A stretch of 49,451 nucleotides of DNA from Nitrosovibrio sp. Nv17 (GCF_900119085.1 NZ_FPIQ01000022.1:1-49451); one strand, 5' to 3'. Shown: positions 1 through 8,588, numbered from the stretch's first letter. A program made the numbers and translations. The notes: generated from the letters alone by a model not told the origin.

Positions 1-899
1 TGCTGGATCTTCCGTTCGGGGATTTGATGTACCGTGCGCAGGAGACGCACCGTCAATACCATGAGGCCAATGCGGTGCAACTGTCGACGCTGATTTCGGT
101 GAAGACTGGGGGTTGTCCGGAAGACTGCGGGTACTGTCCGCAGGCGGCGCGCTACCACACGGGGGTGGAGGGTCATGGGTTGCTGTCGCTGGAGGAAGTG
201 GTGGAATCGGCGTGTGCGGCCAAGGCCCGGGGAGCGACACGGTTTTGCATGGGTGCGGCGTGGCGTGGTCCCAAGCAGCGTGATCTGGAGCAGATGACGC
301 GGATGGTACGGGCGGTGAAAGGACTGGGGCTGGAGACGTGTGCGACGCTGGGGATGCTGAAGGCGGGGCAGGCCGAACAGTTGAAGGAAGCGGGGCTGGA
401 CTACTACAACCACAATCTGGACACTTCGCCGGAGTACTATGGGGAAGTGATCACCACGCGTGGTTACGAGGATCGGCTGGCCACGCTGGAGAAAGTGCGT
501 GGTGCGGGGATCAACGTGTGCTGCGGGGGGATTGTGGGGATGGGAGAGAGCCGGTCAGCGCGCGCGGGGCTGATCGCGCAGCTGGCGAACCTGGATCCGT
601 ATCCGGAGTCGGTGCCGATCAACCATCTGGTACAGGTGGAGGGGACGCCGCTGCATGGGACGGCGGAGCTGGATCCGCTGGAATTCGTGCGGACGGTGGC
701 GGCGGCGCGGATCACGATGCCGCGTGCGCTGGTGAGGCTGTCGGCGGGGCGTCGGGAGATGTCGGAGGCGGTGCAGGCGCTGTGTTTTCTGGCGGGGGCG
801 AACTCGATCTTTTATGGGGACAAGCTGCTGACGACGGAGAACCCTGAGGCGGCGCAGGATCGGGCCCTGCTCGACAAGCTCGGCCTGCGACCGATGTAG
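1..899 (+). CDS. bioB: Biotin synthase BioB (5' end outside window)
   Basis: Radical-SAM enzyme that inserts sulfur into dethiobiotin, the last step of biotin synthesis, in the cytoplasm. The open frame runs from the left edge (frame beginning at base 3), so the true start is missing. A TTG at 24 and an ATG at 27 are internal: the upstream residues LPFGDL already match the family. The radical-SAM cluster motif CPEDCGYC (CxxxCxxC) is near base 116, and the [12 protein letters not shown] and GMGES motifs typical of BioB follow. About 35-50 N-terminal residues are probably absent. First gene of the bioB-F-H-C-D run; bioF starts 14 nt after its stop. Codon use is odd: most of the gene prefers G-ending and GGG/GGT/TGT codons, while the last dozen codons and bioF prefer C/G endings like the rest of the window. 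Confidence 0.97.
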   Translation, partial: LDLPFGDLMYRAQETHRQYHEANAVQLSTLISVKTGGCPEDCGYCPQAARYHTGVEGHGLLSLEEVVESACAAKARGATRFCMGAAWRGPKQRDLEQMTRMVRAVKGLGLETCATLGMLKAGQAEQLKEAGLDYYNHNLDTSPEYYGEVITTRGYEDRLATLEKVRGAGINVCCGGIVGMGESRSARAGLIAQLANLDPYPESVPINHLVQVEGTPLHGTAELDPLEFVRTVAAARITMPRALVRLSAGRREMSEAVQALCFLAGANSIFYGDKLLTTENPEAAQDRALLDKLGLRPM

Positions 900-913
900 A
901 CGGGAGAATCCTG

Positions 914-2089
914 GTGGATGCCGACGGCACCGGTCCGCAGGATCGGCTGCGCCAACAGTTGCGCACGCGCGAGGAGGAAGGCCTGTACCGCCGCCGCCTG
1001 GTTCTGGACGGCCCGCAGCAGGCCCGCGTGCGAGTGGCGGGGCATGAATGCCTGGCGTTCTGCAGTAACGACTATCTGGGTCTTGCCAATCATCCCGGAC
1101 TGATCAGGGCGGCCTGCGAGGGGGCTCGGCGCCACGGCGTGGGGGCGGGGGCCTCTCATCTCATCAGTGGCCACTTCTCGGTCCACCATGCCCTGGAGGA
1201 GGCGCTGGCGCGTTTCACCGGTTTTCCCCGGGCACTGCTGTTCTCGACCGGCTACATGGCCAATGCCGGTGTGATCGCCGGTCTGATGGGCCGCGACGGT
1301 GTGGTATTCGGCGACAGGCTCAACCATGCATCCCTGAACGATGCGGTGCTGGGCGCGCGTGCCCAGCTCGTCCGCTATCCGCACCTCGACCTGGCCGTGC
1401 TGGAGCGCCGGTTGGCCGCCTGCCGTGTCAAGAACAGGATGGTGGCGACCGATGCCGTATTCAGCATGGATGGAGACATCGCACCCGCGGCCGATCTGCT
1501 GGCACTGTGCGAGCGGTACGACGCCTGGCTGCTGCTCGATGACGCCCACGGTTTCGGCGTGTTGGGATCGCAGGGACGGGGGACGGTTTCGCACTTCGGG
1601 CTCCATTCTCCGCGCATCCTCTACATGGCCACGCTGGGCAAAGCCGCGGGGGTGTTCGGCGCCTTCGTCGCGGCACAAGCGGAGGTGATCGAGACCCTGA
1701 TACAGCACGCGCGCAGCTATGTCTATACGACCGCGACGCCGCCGCTGCTGTCCCATGTACTGCTGGCCAGCCTGGACCTGATCGAGACGGATGCATGGCG
1801 TCGGGAAAGGCTTGCACAGCTGGTGGCATGCCTGAAGCAGGAAGTGCGGCCGATACGCTGGCGGTTGCTGCCGTCGGATACGCCCATCCAGCCGTTGCTG
1901 ATCGGGGACAGCGCACGCGCGCTGGCGTTGAGCCGTACACTGCGCGAGCACGGCCTGCTGGTGCCGGCGATTCGCCCGCCCACCGTGCCGCAGGGTTCGG
2001 CGCGACTGCGGATCTCGCTGTCCGCGGCCCACGAGGTGGAGGATGTGCGGCGGCTGGGGGCGGTGCTGAGAGGGCTGGATGGCGCTTGA
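914..2089 (+). CDS. bioF: 8-amino-7-oxononanoate synthase BioF
   Basis: PLP enzyme that condenses pimeloyl-ACP (or -CoA) with alanine to give 8-amino-7-oxononanoate, the first step of biotin ring assembly. 391 residues, the usual family length. Visible landmarks are CSNDYLGLANHP near residues 50-61, the glycine-rich GVGAGASHLISGH stretch, DDAHGFGVLG near 209-218, and the PLP lysine at about K243 in ATLGKAAGVFG. A GTG start at 914, 14 nt after bioB, gives the full family N-terminus. Followed after 3 nt by bioH, so translation is probably coupled. Confidence 0.96.
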   Translation: MDADGTGPQDRLRQQLRTREEEGLYRRRLVLDGPQQARVRVAGHECLAFCSNDYLGLANHPGLIRAACEGARRHGVGAGASHLISGHFSVHHALEEALARFTGFPRALLFSTGYMANAGVIAGLMGRDGVVFGDRLNHASLNDAVLGARAQLVRYPHLDLAVLERRLAACRVKNRMVATDAVFSMDGDIAPAADLLALCERYDAWLLLDDAHGFGVLGSQGRGTVSHFGLHSPRILYMATLGKAAGVFGAFVAAQAEVIETLIQHARSYVYTTATPPLLSHVLLASLDLIETDAWRRERLAQLVACLKQEVRPIRWRLLPSDTPIQPLLIGDSARALALSRTLREHGLLVPAIRPPTVPQGSARLRISLSAAHEVEDVRRLGAVLRGLDGA

Positions 2090-2092
2090 GGC

Positions 2093-2836
2093 ATGAGCCT
2101 GCACGTGGAATCCATAGGCGCGGGCCCGGATCTGGTGCTGCTGCACGGCTGGGCGATGCATGGCGGTGTCTGGCGCGAGCTGTGCGAACAGCTGGTGCCG
2201 CGCTTTCGCGTGCATCGGGTGGATCTGCCGGGGTATGGGGGGAGCCGGTTGCGGAGTTTCGGCACCTTCGAACAGGTGGTGGAGCAGGTATCGGAAATCC
2301 TGCCGGATCGCTGCACAGTATGGGGGTGGTCGCTGGGGGGGCAGATCGCGCTCGCGCTGGCATTGCGCCGGCCCGACCGCGTCGATCGGCTGGTGCTGGT
2401 ATCGACGACGCCTTGCTTCGTGAGGCGGGATGAGTGGCACTGGGGAATGGAGGAGGATGTGCTGCGGCAGTTCGGGCATGGGCTGAAGCAGGATCGTATT
2501 GCGACGCTCGACCGGTTCATCGCCCTGCAGGCGCTCGGCGATGCCGATGCCGCCACCACGGCACGGCGGTTGCGGGCGGTGCTCGCGGAACGCAATCTCC
2601 CGGATGAGGGTACCCTGCTGGCCGGCCTGGAGAGCCTGTTGACTATTGATCTGCGCGAAGCGCTGCCGCGCGTGATCCAGCCGACACTGCTGCTGCACGG
2701 CGAGAATGATGCGATCATTCCCGCAGCCGCGTCGAGGTGGATGCAGCAGCGGTTGCCGGATTCGGAACTGGAGTTGCTTCCCTCCCGCGGTCATGCGCCC
2801 CTGCTGTTTCCCGCGGCGCTCGTGGCCAGGATTTGA
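2093..2836 (+). CDS. bioH: Pimeloyl-ACP methyl ester carboxylesterase BioH
   Basis: Alpha/beta hydrolase that removes the methyl ester from pimeloyl-ACP and so ends the disguised fatty-acid route to pimelate. 247 residues, close to E. coli BioH. The nucleophile elbow GWSLGG places Ser at about 80. Candidate Asp is at about 206 (HGENDAIIP) and His at about 234 (SRGHAPLLF). The oxyanion-region motif LLHGWAMHGGVW is near 17-28. It sits between bioF and bioC, as in many betaproteobacteria, which separates it from generic hydrolases of the same fold. Confidence 0.93.
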   Translation: MSLHVESIGAGPDLVLLHGWAMHGGVWRELCEQLVPRFRVHRVDLPGYGGSRLRSFGTFEQVVEQVSEILPDRCTVWGWSLGGQIALALALRRPDRVDRLVLVSTTPCFVRRDEWHWGMEEDVLRQFGHGLKQDRIATLDRFIALQALGDADAATTARRLRAVLAERNLPDEGTLLAGLESLLTIDLREALPRVIQPTLLLHGENDAIIPAAASRWMQQRLPDSELELLPSRGHAPLLFPAALVARI

Positions 2837-2846
2837 ATGGATTGGA

Positions 2847-3728
2847 ATGAATCACACCCACGATGCTGACAAGCGCCAGGTACGGAATGCTTTCGGGCGA
2901 GCGGCAGCGAGCTATGATCAGGCGGCGATCCTGCAGCGGGAAATATGCGACCGCATGCTGTCGCGCCTCGACTACGTCAGGCATGTGCCCGGCCTCATCG
3001 TCGACGTCGGCAGCGGCACGGGGCGCGGCTCCCGCGAACTCCGGCGGCGCTATGCCGGTGCGACGGTCGTGGCGCTCGACATCGCGCTGCCGATGCACCA
3101 ACAGGCGCGCCGCCTGGCTCCCCCCCGGTGGCGAGCGCTGCTGGCCGGCCAGAAGGGGCGCACGCGCTACGTGTGCGCGGACATGGAGCAGATGCCGCTG
3201 CGGGATGCGTGCGCCGGCCTGGTCTGGTCGAATCTGGCGCTGCAGTGGTGCAATGATCTCGGACCGACGCTGGGCGGTATCCACCGCATCCTGCAAACCG
3301 ACGGATTGTTCATGTTCAGCACTTTCGGGCCCGATACCCTGAAGGAGCTGCGCGCGGCCTTTCGCGGCACGGATCGCTACAATCATGTCAACCGTTTCCT
3401 GGATATGCACGATATCGGCGACATGCTGGTGCATGCCGGCTTTGCCACGCCCGTCATGGATATGGAGTACTTCACTCTGACATATGACGATGCCGCTGCG
3501 GTGATGCGGGATCTCAAGGCCATCGGCGCCCACACCGTACTGCAGGGAAGGCGGCGGGGCCTGATGGGAAGGCGCGGATGGCAGCGGGCTGTCGACACCT
3601 ACGAGGCATTGCGCACGGACGGGAAGCTGCCGGCAACCTTCGAGGTGGTGTATGGCCACGCCTGGAAACCGCAGCCGCGCACATCCATCGTTACGCCGGA
3701 GCTCAGGCGGCAGCTCGGACTGATATAG
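2847..3728 (+). CDS. bioC: Malonyl-ACP O-methyltransferase BioC
   Basis: SAM-dependent methyltransferase that methylates malonyl-ACP to begin pimelate synthesis. The ATG at 2847 gives 293 residues and the usual BioC N-terminus (KRQVRNAFGRAAASYDQAA); the same frame is open further upstream but there overlaps bioH. SAM motif I is LIVDVGSGTGRG near residues 50-61, followed by an acidic strand end (VVALDIA) and the post-motif LVWSNLALQWCND that is characteristic of BioC. Its methyl group is later removed by BioH, encoded directly upstream. Confidence 0.95.
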   Translation: MNHTHDADKRQVRNAFGRAAASYDQAAILQREICDRMLSRLDYVRHVPGLIVDVGSGTGRGSRELRRRYAGATVVALDIALPMHQQARRLAPPRWRALLAGQKGRTRYVCADMEQMPLRDACAGLVWSNLALQWCNDLGPTLGGIHRILQTDGLFMFSTFGPDTLKELRAAFRGTDRYNHVNRFLDMHDIGDMLVHAGFATPVMDMEYFTLTYDDAAAVMRDLKAIGAHTVLQGRRRGLMGRRGWQRAVDTYEALRTDGKLPATFEVVYGHAWKPQPRTSIVTPELRRQLGLI

Positions 3729-3772
3729 CCCGGATTGCCGGATCCGGCGGGAATCGGACAGGACCAGGGGAT

Positions 3773-4477
3773 ATGGCTGGAGGGGAATCGAGGGGCTATT
3801 TCATCGCCGGTACGGATACCGGCGTGGGCAAGACGCGGGTCAGCTGCGCACTGCTGCGCGCGTTCGGTGCGCGTGGCAGGACGACGGTCGGCATGAAGCC
3901 CGTGGTGGCCGGACGCGAGGACGGGTCGTACCGGGACGTGGAACTGCTGCAGGCGGCAAGCAGCGTGGCGGTTTCGCGCCGTCAGGCCAATCCGTACGCC
4001 TTTGCCCCGGCGATCGCGCCGCACATCGCTGCGGAGCGGGCCGGCGTCGTGATCCACATGGATGTCATCCGCGCCGCCGCCGCCCTGTTGCAGGGCATGG
4101 CCGAACGCGTGGTGGTGGAGGGGGCGGGGGGCTTCCTGGTGCCGCTCGGCCCGGATCGGGATGGCGCCGATATGGCGGTGGCACTGGGTTTTCCCGTCAT
4201 ACTGGTGGTGGGCATGCGGCTGGGTTGCCTCAATCATGCGTTGCTGACCGCCAGAGCGGTACGCGATACGGGTTTGCCGTTTGCGGGATGGGTGGCCAAC
4301 TGCATCGAGCCGGAGCTGGCGATGCTCGACGAGAATATCGGCACGCTGGCGCAAAGACTGGATGGCCCCCTGCTGGGCATTCTGCCGTTCGGGCCGGCCA
4401 TCGATGCGGTGCAACTGTCATTGCTGCTGGACATCGACCGCCTGGAGCAGACGTCAATTCGCCAGGTTCCCGGCTGA
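3773..4477 (+). CDS. bioD: Dethiobiotin synthetase BioD
   Basis: ATP-dependent carboxylase that closes the ureido ring of dethiobiotin. The ATG at 3773 gives 234 residues; an in-frame extension upstream would overlap bioC and lacks family similarity. The P-loop GTDTGVGKT lies at about residues 13-21, a GMKPVVAG motif follows, and VVEGAGGFLVPLG is the conserved BioD signature. An AGGGGA purine run precedes the start. Last gene of the biotin cluster. bioA is not in the window and is either to the left or elsewhere. Confidence 0.95.
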   Translation: MAGGESRGYFIAGTDTGVGKTRVSCALLRAFGARGRTTVGMKPVVAGREDGSYRDVELLQAASSVAVSRRQANPYAFAPAIAPHIAAERAGVVIHMDVIRAAAALLQGMAERVVVEGAGGFLVPLGPDRDGADMAVALGFPVILVVGMRLGCLNHALLTARAVRDTGLPFAGWVANCIEPELAMLDENIGTLAQRLDGPLLGILPFGPAIDAVQLSLLLDIDRLEQTSIRQVPG

Positions 4478-4510
4478 CGCTGACTTTTCCGCGCCCTTCG
4501 CCGGATGACC

Positions 4511-4912
4511 TCAGATCATCACGCCCTGATGCAGCGCGGTGTCTGCCGGGTATCCGTTCGGGTCGAACAGGAACGCTCCCGCGAACAGGCTGAGCAGTGT
4601 GACCAGGATGCTCGCGAAGAACGCCGTCCAGAATCCGGAAATGCGGAATCCCGGCACCAGCGTCGATACCAGGAGCAGCATCAGCGCATTGATCACCAGC
4701 AGGAAAAATCCGAACGTCACGAGTGTCAACGGGATCGTCAGGACGATGATCACGGGCTTGATCACCGCGTTGGCGATTCCCAGCAGCAGGGCCGATACCA
4801 GCAGGGATTTCCGGCTGGCGAATGAGACGCCATGGAAGACGAGGCTCGCCAGCCACAGGGAGAGGGCGGTGATGCCGCAATGCGCCAGAAATTCCATCAT
4901 GTCGTGCAGCAT
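4511..4912 (-). CDS. Small YvlD/phage-holin-4-like membrane protein
   Basis: Predicted inner-membrane protein of about 133 residues with four hydrophobic segments. The segment around NAVIKPVIIVLTIPLT, then FGFFLLVINALMLLL and VPGFRISGFW, matches the family Pfam calls Phage_holin_4_2 (YvlD-like). Function is not established for most members and the holin name is historical. I start it at 4912 (MLHDMMEF); the frame stays open to 5194, but that extension is Arg/Cys-rich with no membrane or family character. A start at one of the two Met codons four and five residues in is also possible. Convergent with bioD, 33 nt apart, with no clear terminator between. Confidence 0.82.
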   Translation of the reverse strand: MLHDMMEFLAHCGITALSLWLASLVFHGVSFASRKSLLVSALLLGIANAVIKPVIIVLTIPLTLVTFGFFLLVINALMLLLVSTLVPGFRISGFWTAFFASILVTLLSLFAGAFLFDPNGYPADTALHQGVMI

Positions 4913-5244
4913 GTAGCGCCTGATCGGGCGGTCGGTGTCGTGGCGTGGATGCGATACGCCAAGGCGTTGCCGGGATCGGCAAATTTTACAACAGATGCCC
5001 GGGTTTGCTGAGCCATTCCTTCTTTCGGGCGATGGGCGGCAGATATCGCACCGATGCCTGAGCCTCCAGCAGCGGGCTGGCACATGCGACACGGCCGTTC
5101 GAGTCGATTCCATCGGATCCGATGCGCCCATTCTGGCATGAATCATGCTTGTCGGATACCGGGTGCCTGTATCTTGAATGCTGCATGTCTTCAAAGGGCC
5201 CGGATGGAAGCACCCTGGGGGAATGAGCAGGAGCGAGGGGATGA
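4913..5244. other. Intergenic gap, 332 nt
   Basis: Non-coding stretch between the divergent YvlD-like gene and the GGDEF-EAL gene. It should carry both promoters, but I could not identify a convincing -35/-10 pair. Frames crossing it are Arg/Cys/Pro-rich and look like shadows. A purine-rich ribosome site (GAGCGAGGGGATGA) lies just before the GGDEF-EAL start at 5245. No tRNA fold or repeat was seen. Confidence 0.5.
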
Positions 5245-6663
5245 ATGGATGATCTCAGGCAGCGGCGGGAAACGGATCGGCAGCCGCCGCTGGCGCGCTA
5301 CGATGCGCTGACTGCCTTGCCCAACCGTGTGCTGTTTCATGAGACACTGAGGAAGATCATCGCCCAGGCGCGATACGGGCAGCGCATGGTCTCGGTGCTG
5401 ACGCTGGATATCGATCACTTCCAGCGCGTCAACGATACCCTGGGACGCGCGTCCGGCGACGAACTGCTGCGCCAGTTCAGCCTGCGCCTGTTGCAATGCC
5501 TGCGGGTTCGGGACATGATCGCCCGCCTGGATGGCGACGAGTTCGGATGCATCCTGGATACGCCCGAAGGTTCGGAGGATGCCGGCGTGGTGGCGGGCAA
5601 GCTCCGCGAAGCGCTGCGCCGGCCTTTCACCCTGTCGGGCCATCGGATCGTCCTGACCGCGAGTATCGGAATCAGCGTATACCCGGTCGATTCTGCGGAC
5701 GCGGACATTCTGATAAGAAAGAGCGACAGTGCCATGCACTGTTCGAAGACGGCGGGCAGGGATACATACCGCTTCTTCGCGCCGGGCATGAACGCGCATG
5801 CCATGGAACGGGCGGCGTGTGAAAATGGTCTGCGCCAGGCGCTCGATCGGGGAGAATTCGTCCTGCACTATCAGCCGAAGATGGCGCTCTCCGCCGAGAG
5901 GCACATGACCGGGGTGGAGGCTCTGATCCGATGGAATCGTCCGGGGCATGGGCTCGTGGCACCAGAAGAATTCATACCCATCCTGGAGCAGACGGGGTTG
6001 ATCGGCGAGGCAGGGGTCTGGGTGATTCAGGCCGCCTGCAGGCAGATTGCCGAATGGAAGCGTCTGGGAGCGGGCGAGATTCCCATTTCCATCAATGTAT
6101 CGGCCAGACAGTTCACTCAAGGTGATCCTGGCCATGATGTCGTCCAGGCCACTCATGAGAGCGGAATCGATCCCCGCCTGATCGAATTCGAGCTACAGGC
6201 GGAGCGGGCATTGAGGGAGAATGGCATCGACGCCCGCCTGCTCGAGCTGGAGCTGACCGAAAGCTCGCTGATGATGCATGCCCGCAGAACGATCGATGCG
6301 TTCGCGCGGTTGAAAGCAACCGGTATCCGGATCTCGATCGACGATTTTGGTATCGGATATTCCAGCCTCGCCTACCTGAAACGGCTTCCGGTCGATGTGC
6401 TCAAAATCGATCGCTCCCTGATTGCCAATGTGGTGACTAGCCGTGCCGATGCCGCGATCGTGACCGCCATCATCGGCATGGCGCATAGCCTCGATGCCAG
6501 GGTGGTGGCCGAGGGGGTGGAGAGTGCGGAGCAGCTCGATTTCCTGCGCATGCGGGACTGCGACGAGATTCAGGGCTACTACCTGGCACGGCCGCTCTCA
6601 GCCGGAGAAATCTCCAGGGCGATTCTGGCAGGCGATCTGTCCCTTGTCCCTGCGGAGCGCTGA
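5245..6663 (+). CDS. GGDEF-EAL cyclic-di-GMP protein with internal EAL duplication
   Basis: 472-residue soluble protein with a GGDEF domain (about 16-185) and an EAL domain (about 200-455) and no N-terminal sensor or membrane segment. The GGDEF signature is degenerate (RLDGDEFG, first Gly replaced by Asp), but the RxxD inhibitory site (RVRD) five residues upstream is kept. In the EAL domain the EAL triad (GVEALIRW), ELTES, SIDDFG, LKIDRS and AEGVE are all present, so phosphodiesterase activity is plausible and cyclase activity doubtful. An extra 20-residue tandem copy precedes ELTES: GIDPRLIEFEL, then GIDARLLELEL. Direct c-di-GMP turnover is inferred, not shown. Confidence 0.93.
   Translation: MDDLRQRRETDRQPPLARYDALTALPNRVLFHETLRKIIAQARYGQRMVSVLTLDIDHFQRVNDTLGRASGDELLRQFSLRLLQCLRVRDMIARLDGDEFGCILDTPEGSEDAGVVAGKLREALRRPFTLSGHRIVLTASIGISVYPVDSADADILIRKSDSAMHCSKTAGRDTYRFFAPGMNAHAMERAACENGLRQALDRGEFVLHYQPKMALSAERHMTGVEALIRWNRPGHGLVAPEEFIPILEQTGLIGEAGVWVIQAACRQIAEWKRLGAGEIPISINVSARQFTQGDPGHDVVQATHESGIDPRLIEFELQAERALRENGIDARLLELELTESSLMMHARRTIDAFARLKATGIRISIDDFGIGYSSLAYLKRLPVDVLKIDRSLIANVVTSRADAAIVTAIIGMAHSLDARVVAEGVESAEQLDFLRMRDCDEIQGYYLARPLSAGEISRAILAGDLSLVPAER
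6121..6260 (+). repeat. 60-nt imperfect in-frame tandem duplication inside EAL domain
   Basis: The segment ending at 6180 (GGAATCGATCCCCGCCTG) recurs with a 60-nt offset ending at 6240 (GGCATCGACGCCCGCCTG). Each copy continues into a related stretch (ATCGAATTCGAGCT and CTCGAGCTGGAGCT). The offset is exactly 20 codons, so the frame is kept. Canonical EAL domains have only one copy at this point, between ARQF and ELTES. The copies differ at several positions, so the event is not very recent. Confidence 0.75.
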
Positions 6664-6725
6664 GCGCCGGCTTGCGGAAAAAATGCAGGACTTCCTGCGG
6701 GGTGCGTCTCCGGAGGAAGCAGGAG

Positions 6726-6734
6726 TGCTAAGAT
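6726..6734 (+). promoter_or_regulatory. Candidate extended -10 upstream of MBL hydrolase
   Basis: TGCTAAGAT resembles an extended -10 (TG-N-TAAGAT) and lies 45 nt before the ATG at 6780. No good -35 hexamer is seen at the expected distance, which extended -10 promoters tolerate. Confidence 0.3.
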
Positions 6735-6779
6735 CCGGGGTATGCGTCTCTTCACCCGCAATGCTCTCCCTATCGTGGC

Positions 6780-7544
6780 ATGCGCTTCGCCTGTCTAGGA
6801 AGCGGTTCGCAGGGGAACGGCCTGATCGTGGAGGTCGGACAGACCCGGGTATTGCTTGATTGTGGTTTTTCCTTGAAGGAGACCCTGTATCGGCTGGCGC
6901 GGCTGGGGGTCGAGCCCGCCACGATCGACGCCATCATCGTCACCCATGAGCATGACGACCACGTCGGCGGCGTCGCGAGGCTGGCGCGCCGGTATGACAT
7001 CCCCGTGTGGCTGACGCATGGCACCTTGAACGCCATGGGGGCCGCCGCCTCGCTGCCCATCGTGAATATCATAGAGGGATATGCGCCGTTTTCCATCGGA
7101 GACATCGAAGCGACTCCTTATCCCGTTCCGCACGATGCCCGCGAGCCTGCGCAGTTCATGTTCGGGGATGGAGCCCGCCGCCTCGGCATCCTGACGGACG
7201 CGGGATGTTCCACGCCGCACATCGAAGCAGTGCTGGGCGGATGCGCTGCGCTGGTGCTCGAATGCAACCATGATGCCGGCATGCTTGCGCACGGTGACTA
7301 TCCGCGGAGCCTCAAGGCGCGGGTCGGGGGCCGCCTCGGGCATCTCGAGAATTCCGTCGCTGCAAGCCTGCTCGCCAGCCTCGATCGTTCCCGCCTGCAG
7401 CATGTCATCGCCGCGCATCTGAGCCGGAAGAACAACACGCCGCGATTGGCGCAGACCGTGCTGAGCGGTGTCCTGGGTTGCGGACTGGACTGGATCGGCG
7501 TGGCGGACCAGGACGAGGGATTCGGCTGGCGCCAGATAGTGTGA
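6780..7544 (+). CDS. MBL-fold metallohydrolase (YycJ/WalJ-like)
   Basis: 254-residue cytoplasmic metallo-beta-lactamase-fold protein. It begins MRFACLGSGSQGNGLIVE, the usual start of the YycJ/VicX-type subgroup. The dinuclear metal motif THEHDDHVGG supplies His56, His58, Asp60 and His61; later ligands fit VLECNHD and the C-terminal IAAHLSRKNNTP. Substrate is unknown; relatives are nuclease- or phosphodiesterase-like. It stands alone and converges on the lipoprotein gene downstream. Confidence 0.88.
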   Translation: MRFACLGSGSQGNGLIVEVGQTRVLLDCGFSLKETLYRLARLGVEPATIDAIIVTHEHDDHVGGVARLARRYDIPVWLTHGTLNAMGAAASLPIVNIIEGYAPFSIGDIEATPYPVPHDAREPAQFMFGDGARRLGILTDAGCSTPHIEAVLGGCAALVLECNHDAGMLAHGDYPRSLKARVGGRLGHLENSVAASLLASLDRSRLQHVIAAHLSRKNNTPRLAQTVLSGVLGCGLDWIGVADQDEGFGWRQIV

Positions 7545-7560
7545 GGGCTTCGGCAGAGGT

Positions 7561-7586
7561 GCCGGGCGACCACGTGGTCACCCGGC
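7561..7586. terminator. 26-nt dyad between convergent genes
   Basis: GCCGGGCGACCAC pairs with GTGGTCACCCGGC: 13-bp arms with no spacer and one mismatch that is a G-U pair in RNA. It lies between the converging stops at 7544 and 7595. There is no U-tract on either strand, so it would be an atypical terminator or an RNA 3'-end stabiliser. Confidence 0.45.
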
Positions 7587-7594
7587 GTGCGGGA

Positions 7595-7990
7595 TTACTT
7601 CAGTGCATCCAGCGTGCTGTTCTTCGCATCAGTGGCGCCTTCCTTCACTGCATCCACGCCCGCGCCCACGGCGTCGCCCACTGCATCCTTGACCTCTTCC
7701 GCCTTTTCCGCGACCGCGTCGGCTGCGTCCGACAGTTTCTCGCCTGCTGCCGCAGCGGCATCCTTGGCTGCATCGACGGTATCATCGATGCCATCCTTGG
7801 CGGCATCCACGGCAGCCGATGCCTCATCGCCCACGGAGGATGATTTCGAGGCGTCGGAGGCGCCGCCGCCCGAGATGATCTTCTGGAAATTTTCCTTTTC
7901 CTGTTCCGGAAGCGCCTGGTTCGGCTTGCCACAGGCGGCCAGGGTCAGTGCCACCAGCGTCGCCGCGAGAAGGGGAAGGGTAGGTCTCAT
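7595..7990 (-). CDS. Small lipoprotein, Ala/Asp/Lys-rich helical
   Basis: 131-residue predicted lipoprotein. The start at 7990 gives a signal peptide MRPTLPLLAATLVALTLAAC with lipobox LAAC. The mature part begins CGKPNQALPEQEKENFQ and then becomes a low-complexity amphipathic helix built from repeated DAAKD, DAVAEKA and DAVGAGVDAVKE steps, like stress-type (LEA/apolipoprotein-like) proteins. Its beginning resembles the lipoprotein encoded at 8230-8520 (CxxPxQALPE). Function unknown; probably anchored in the outer or inner membrane facing the periplasm. A candidate promoter lies at 8033-8062. Confidence 0.85.
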   Translation of the reverse strand: MRPTLPLLAATLVALTLAACGKPNQALPEQEKENFQKIISGGGASDASKSSSVGDEASAAVDAAKDGIDDTVDAAKDAAAAAGEKLSDAADAVAEKAEEVKDAVGDAVGAGVDAVKEGATDAKNSTLDALK

Positions 7991-8032
7991 TTTATTTGAT
8001 GCCCTCGTCAGGTTGATAAAACTAAAGCGCGA

Positions 8033-8062
8033 AGTATATAACGAAGCTGCGCGATTCTTCAA
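8033..8062 (-). promoter_or_regulatory. Candidate sigma-70 promoter of the first small lipoprotein gene
   Basis: Read on the minus strand: TTGAAG (8057-8062), an 18-nt spacer, then TATACT (8033-8038), 43 nt ahead of the start codon at 7990. A TATATA two bases away would give a 16-nt spacer. Pattern match only. Confidence 0.5.
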
Positions 8063-8229
8063 ATGGCAGCCGGATACCTGCGTGTGCCGCTGCTGGAATG
8101 GAGAAGCACTGAGGGCGCGACGACGCCGCAACGGGCAGACGGGGCTGGCCGGACAGGGATGCGACAGGGAATCGTGTACCTGCTGAGTGGCTCGAGGCAG
8201 CCCCTTTGTCGGGTGTTACCTTTTTTGCG

Positions 8230-8520
8230 TCAGTGCCCCTCCGGGATGGCGCTCTGCCCCGGCGGCAGGGGATTGCCATTGCCGTCAAGCTGATGGCCGG
8301 GAAGCACGGCCTGCCCGGAATACTCGTCCTCGGCGTCTGCCGTGGCCACGTCCTCAGCAGTGGTCGACTGCCCGATCGCGGAGCGTTCCTCATCCATTGT
8401 GCTGCCACCCTCCAGTCGAGTGCCATAGGTTGTGGAATTTTCCGGCAGCGCCTGTTCGGGCCTTTTGCATGCGGTCAACGCCAGAGCCATCAGAGCAGCG
8501 GCGAGAAGTGTTCGTTTCAT
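8230..8520 (-). CDS. Small lipoprotein
   Basis: 96-residue predicted lipoprotein starting at 8520 (the frame is open further upstream but lacks protein character). Signal peptide MKRTLLAAALMALALTAC with lipobox LTAC. Mature start CKRPEQALPENSTTYG shares the CxxPxQALPE pattern with the neighbour at 7595-7990. The rest is acidic, Gly/Pro/Ser-rich and probably disordered. A well-spaced promoter (8560-8588) and GGAAG-type ribosome site precede it, so it is transcribed on its own. Function unknown. Confidence 0.83.
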   Translation of the reverse strand: MKRTLLAAALMALALTACKRPEQALPENSTTYGTRLEGGSTMDEERSAIGQSTTAEDVATADAEDEYSGQAVLPGHQLDGNGNPLPPGQSAIPEGH

Positions 8521-8559
8521 GTATGGCTTCCTTAAATTAGAGTGGATGGAAGGAACGAT

Positions 8560-8588
8560 GATATAACAAAAGAATACCCGTGTATCAA
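8560..8588 (-). promoter_or_regulatory. Sigma-70 promoter of the second small lipoprotein gene
   Basis: Minus strand: TTGATA (8583-8588), exactly 17 nt, TATATC (8560-8565), 40 nt before the start at 8520. Good spacing and 4-5 of 6 matches in each hexamer. Confidence 0.6.

Noticed and set aside
812-2794. 660-codon open frame antisense to bioF and bioH
   Set aside because: It lies wholly opposite well-identified genes and is rich in Arg, His, Gln and Pro with no domain, as expected from GC-rich third positions read in reverse.
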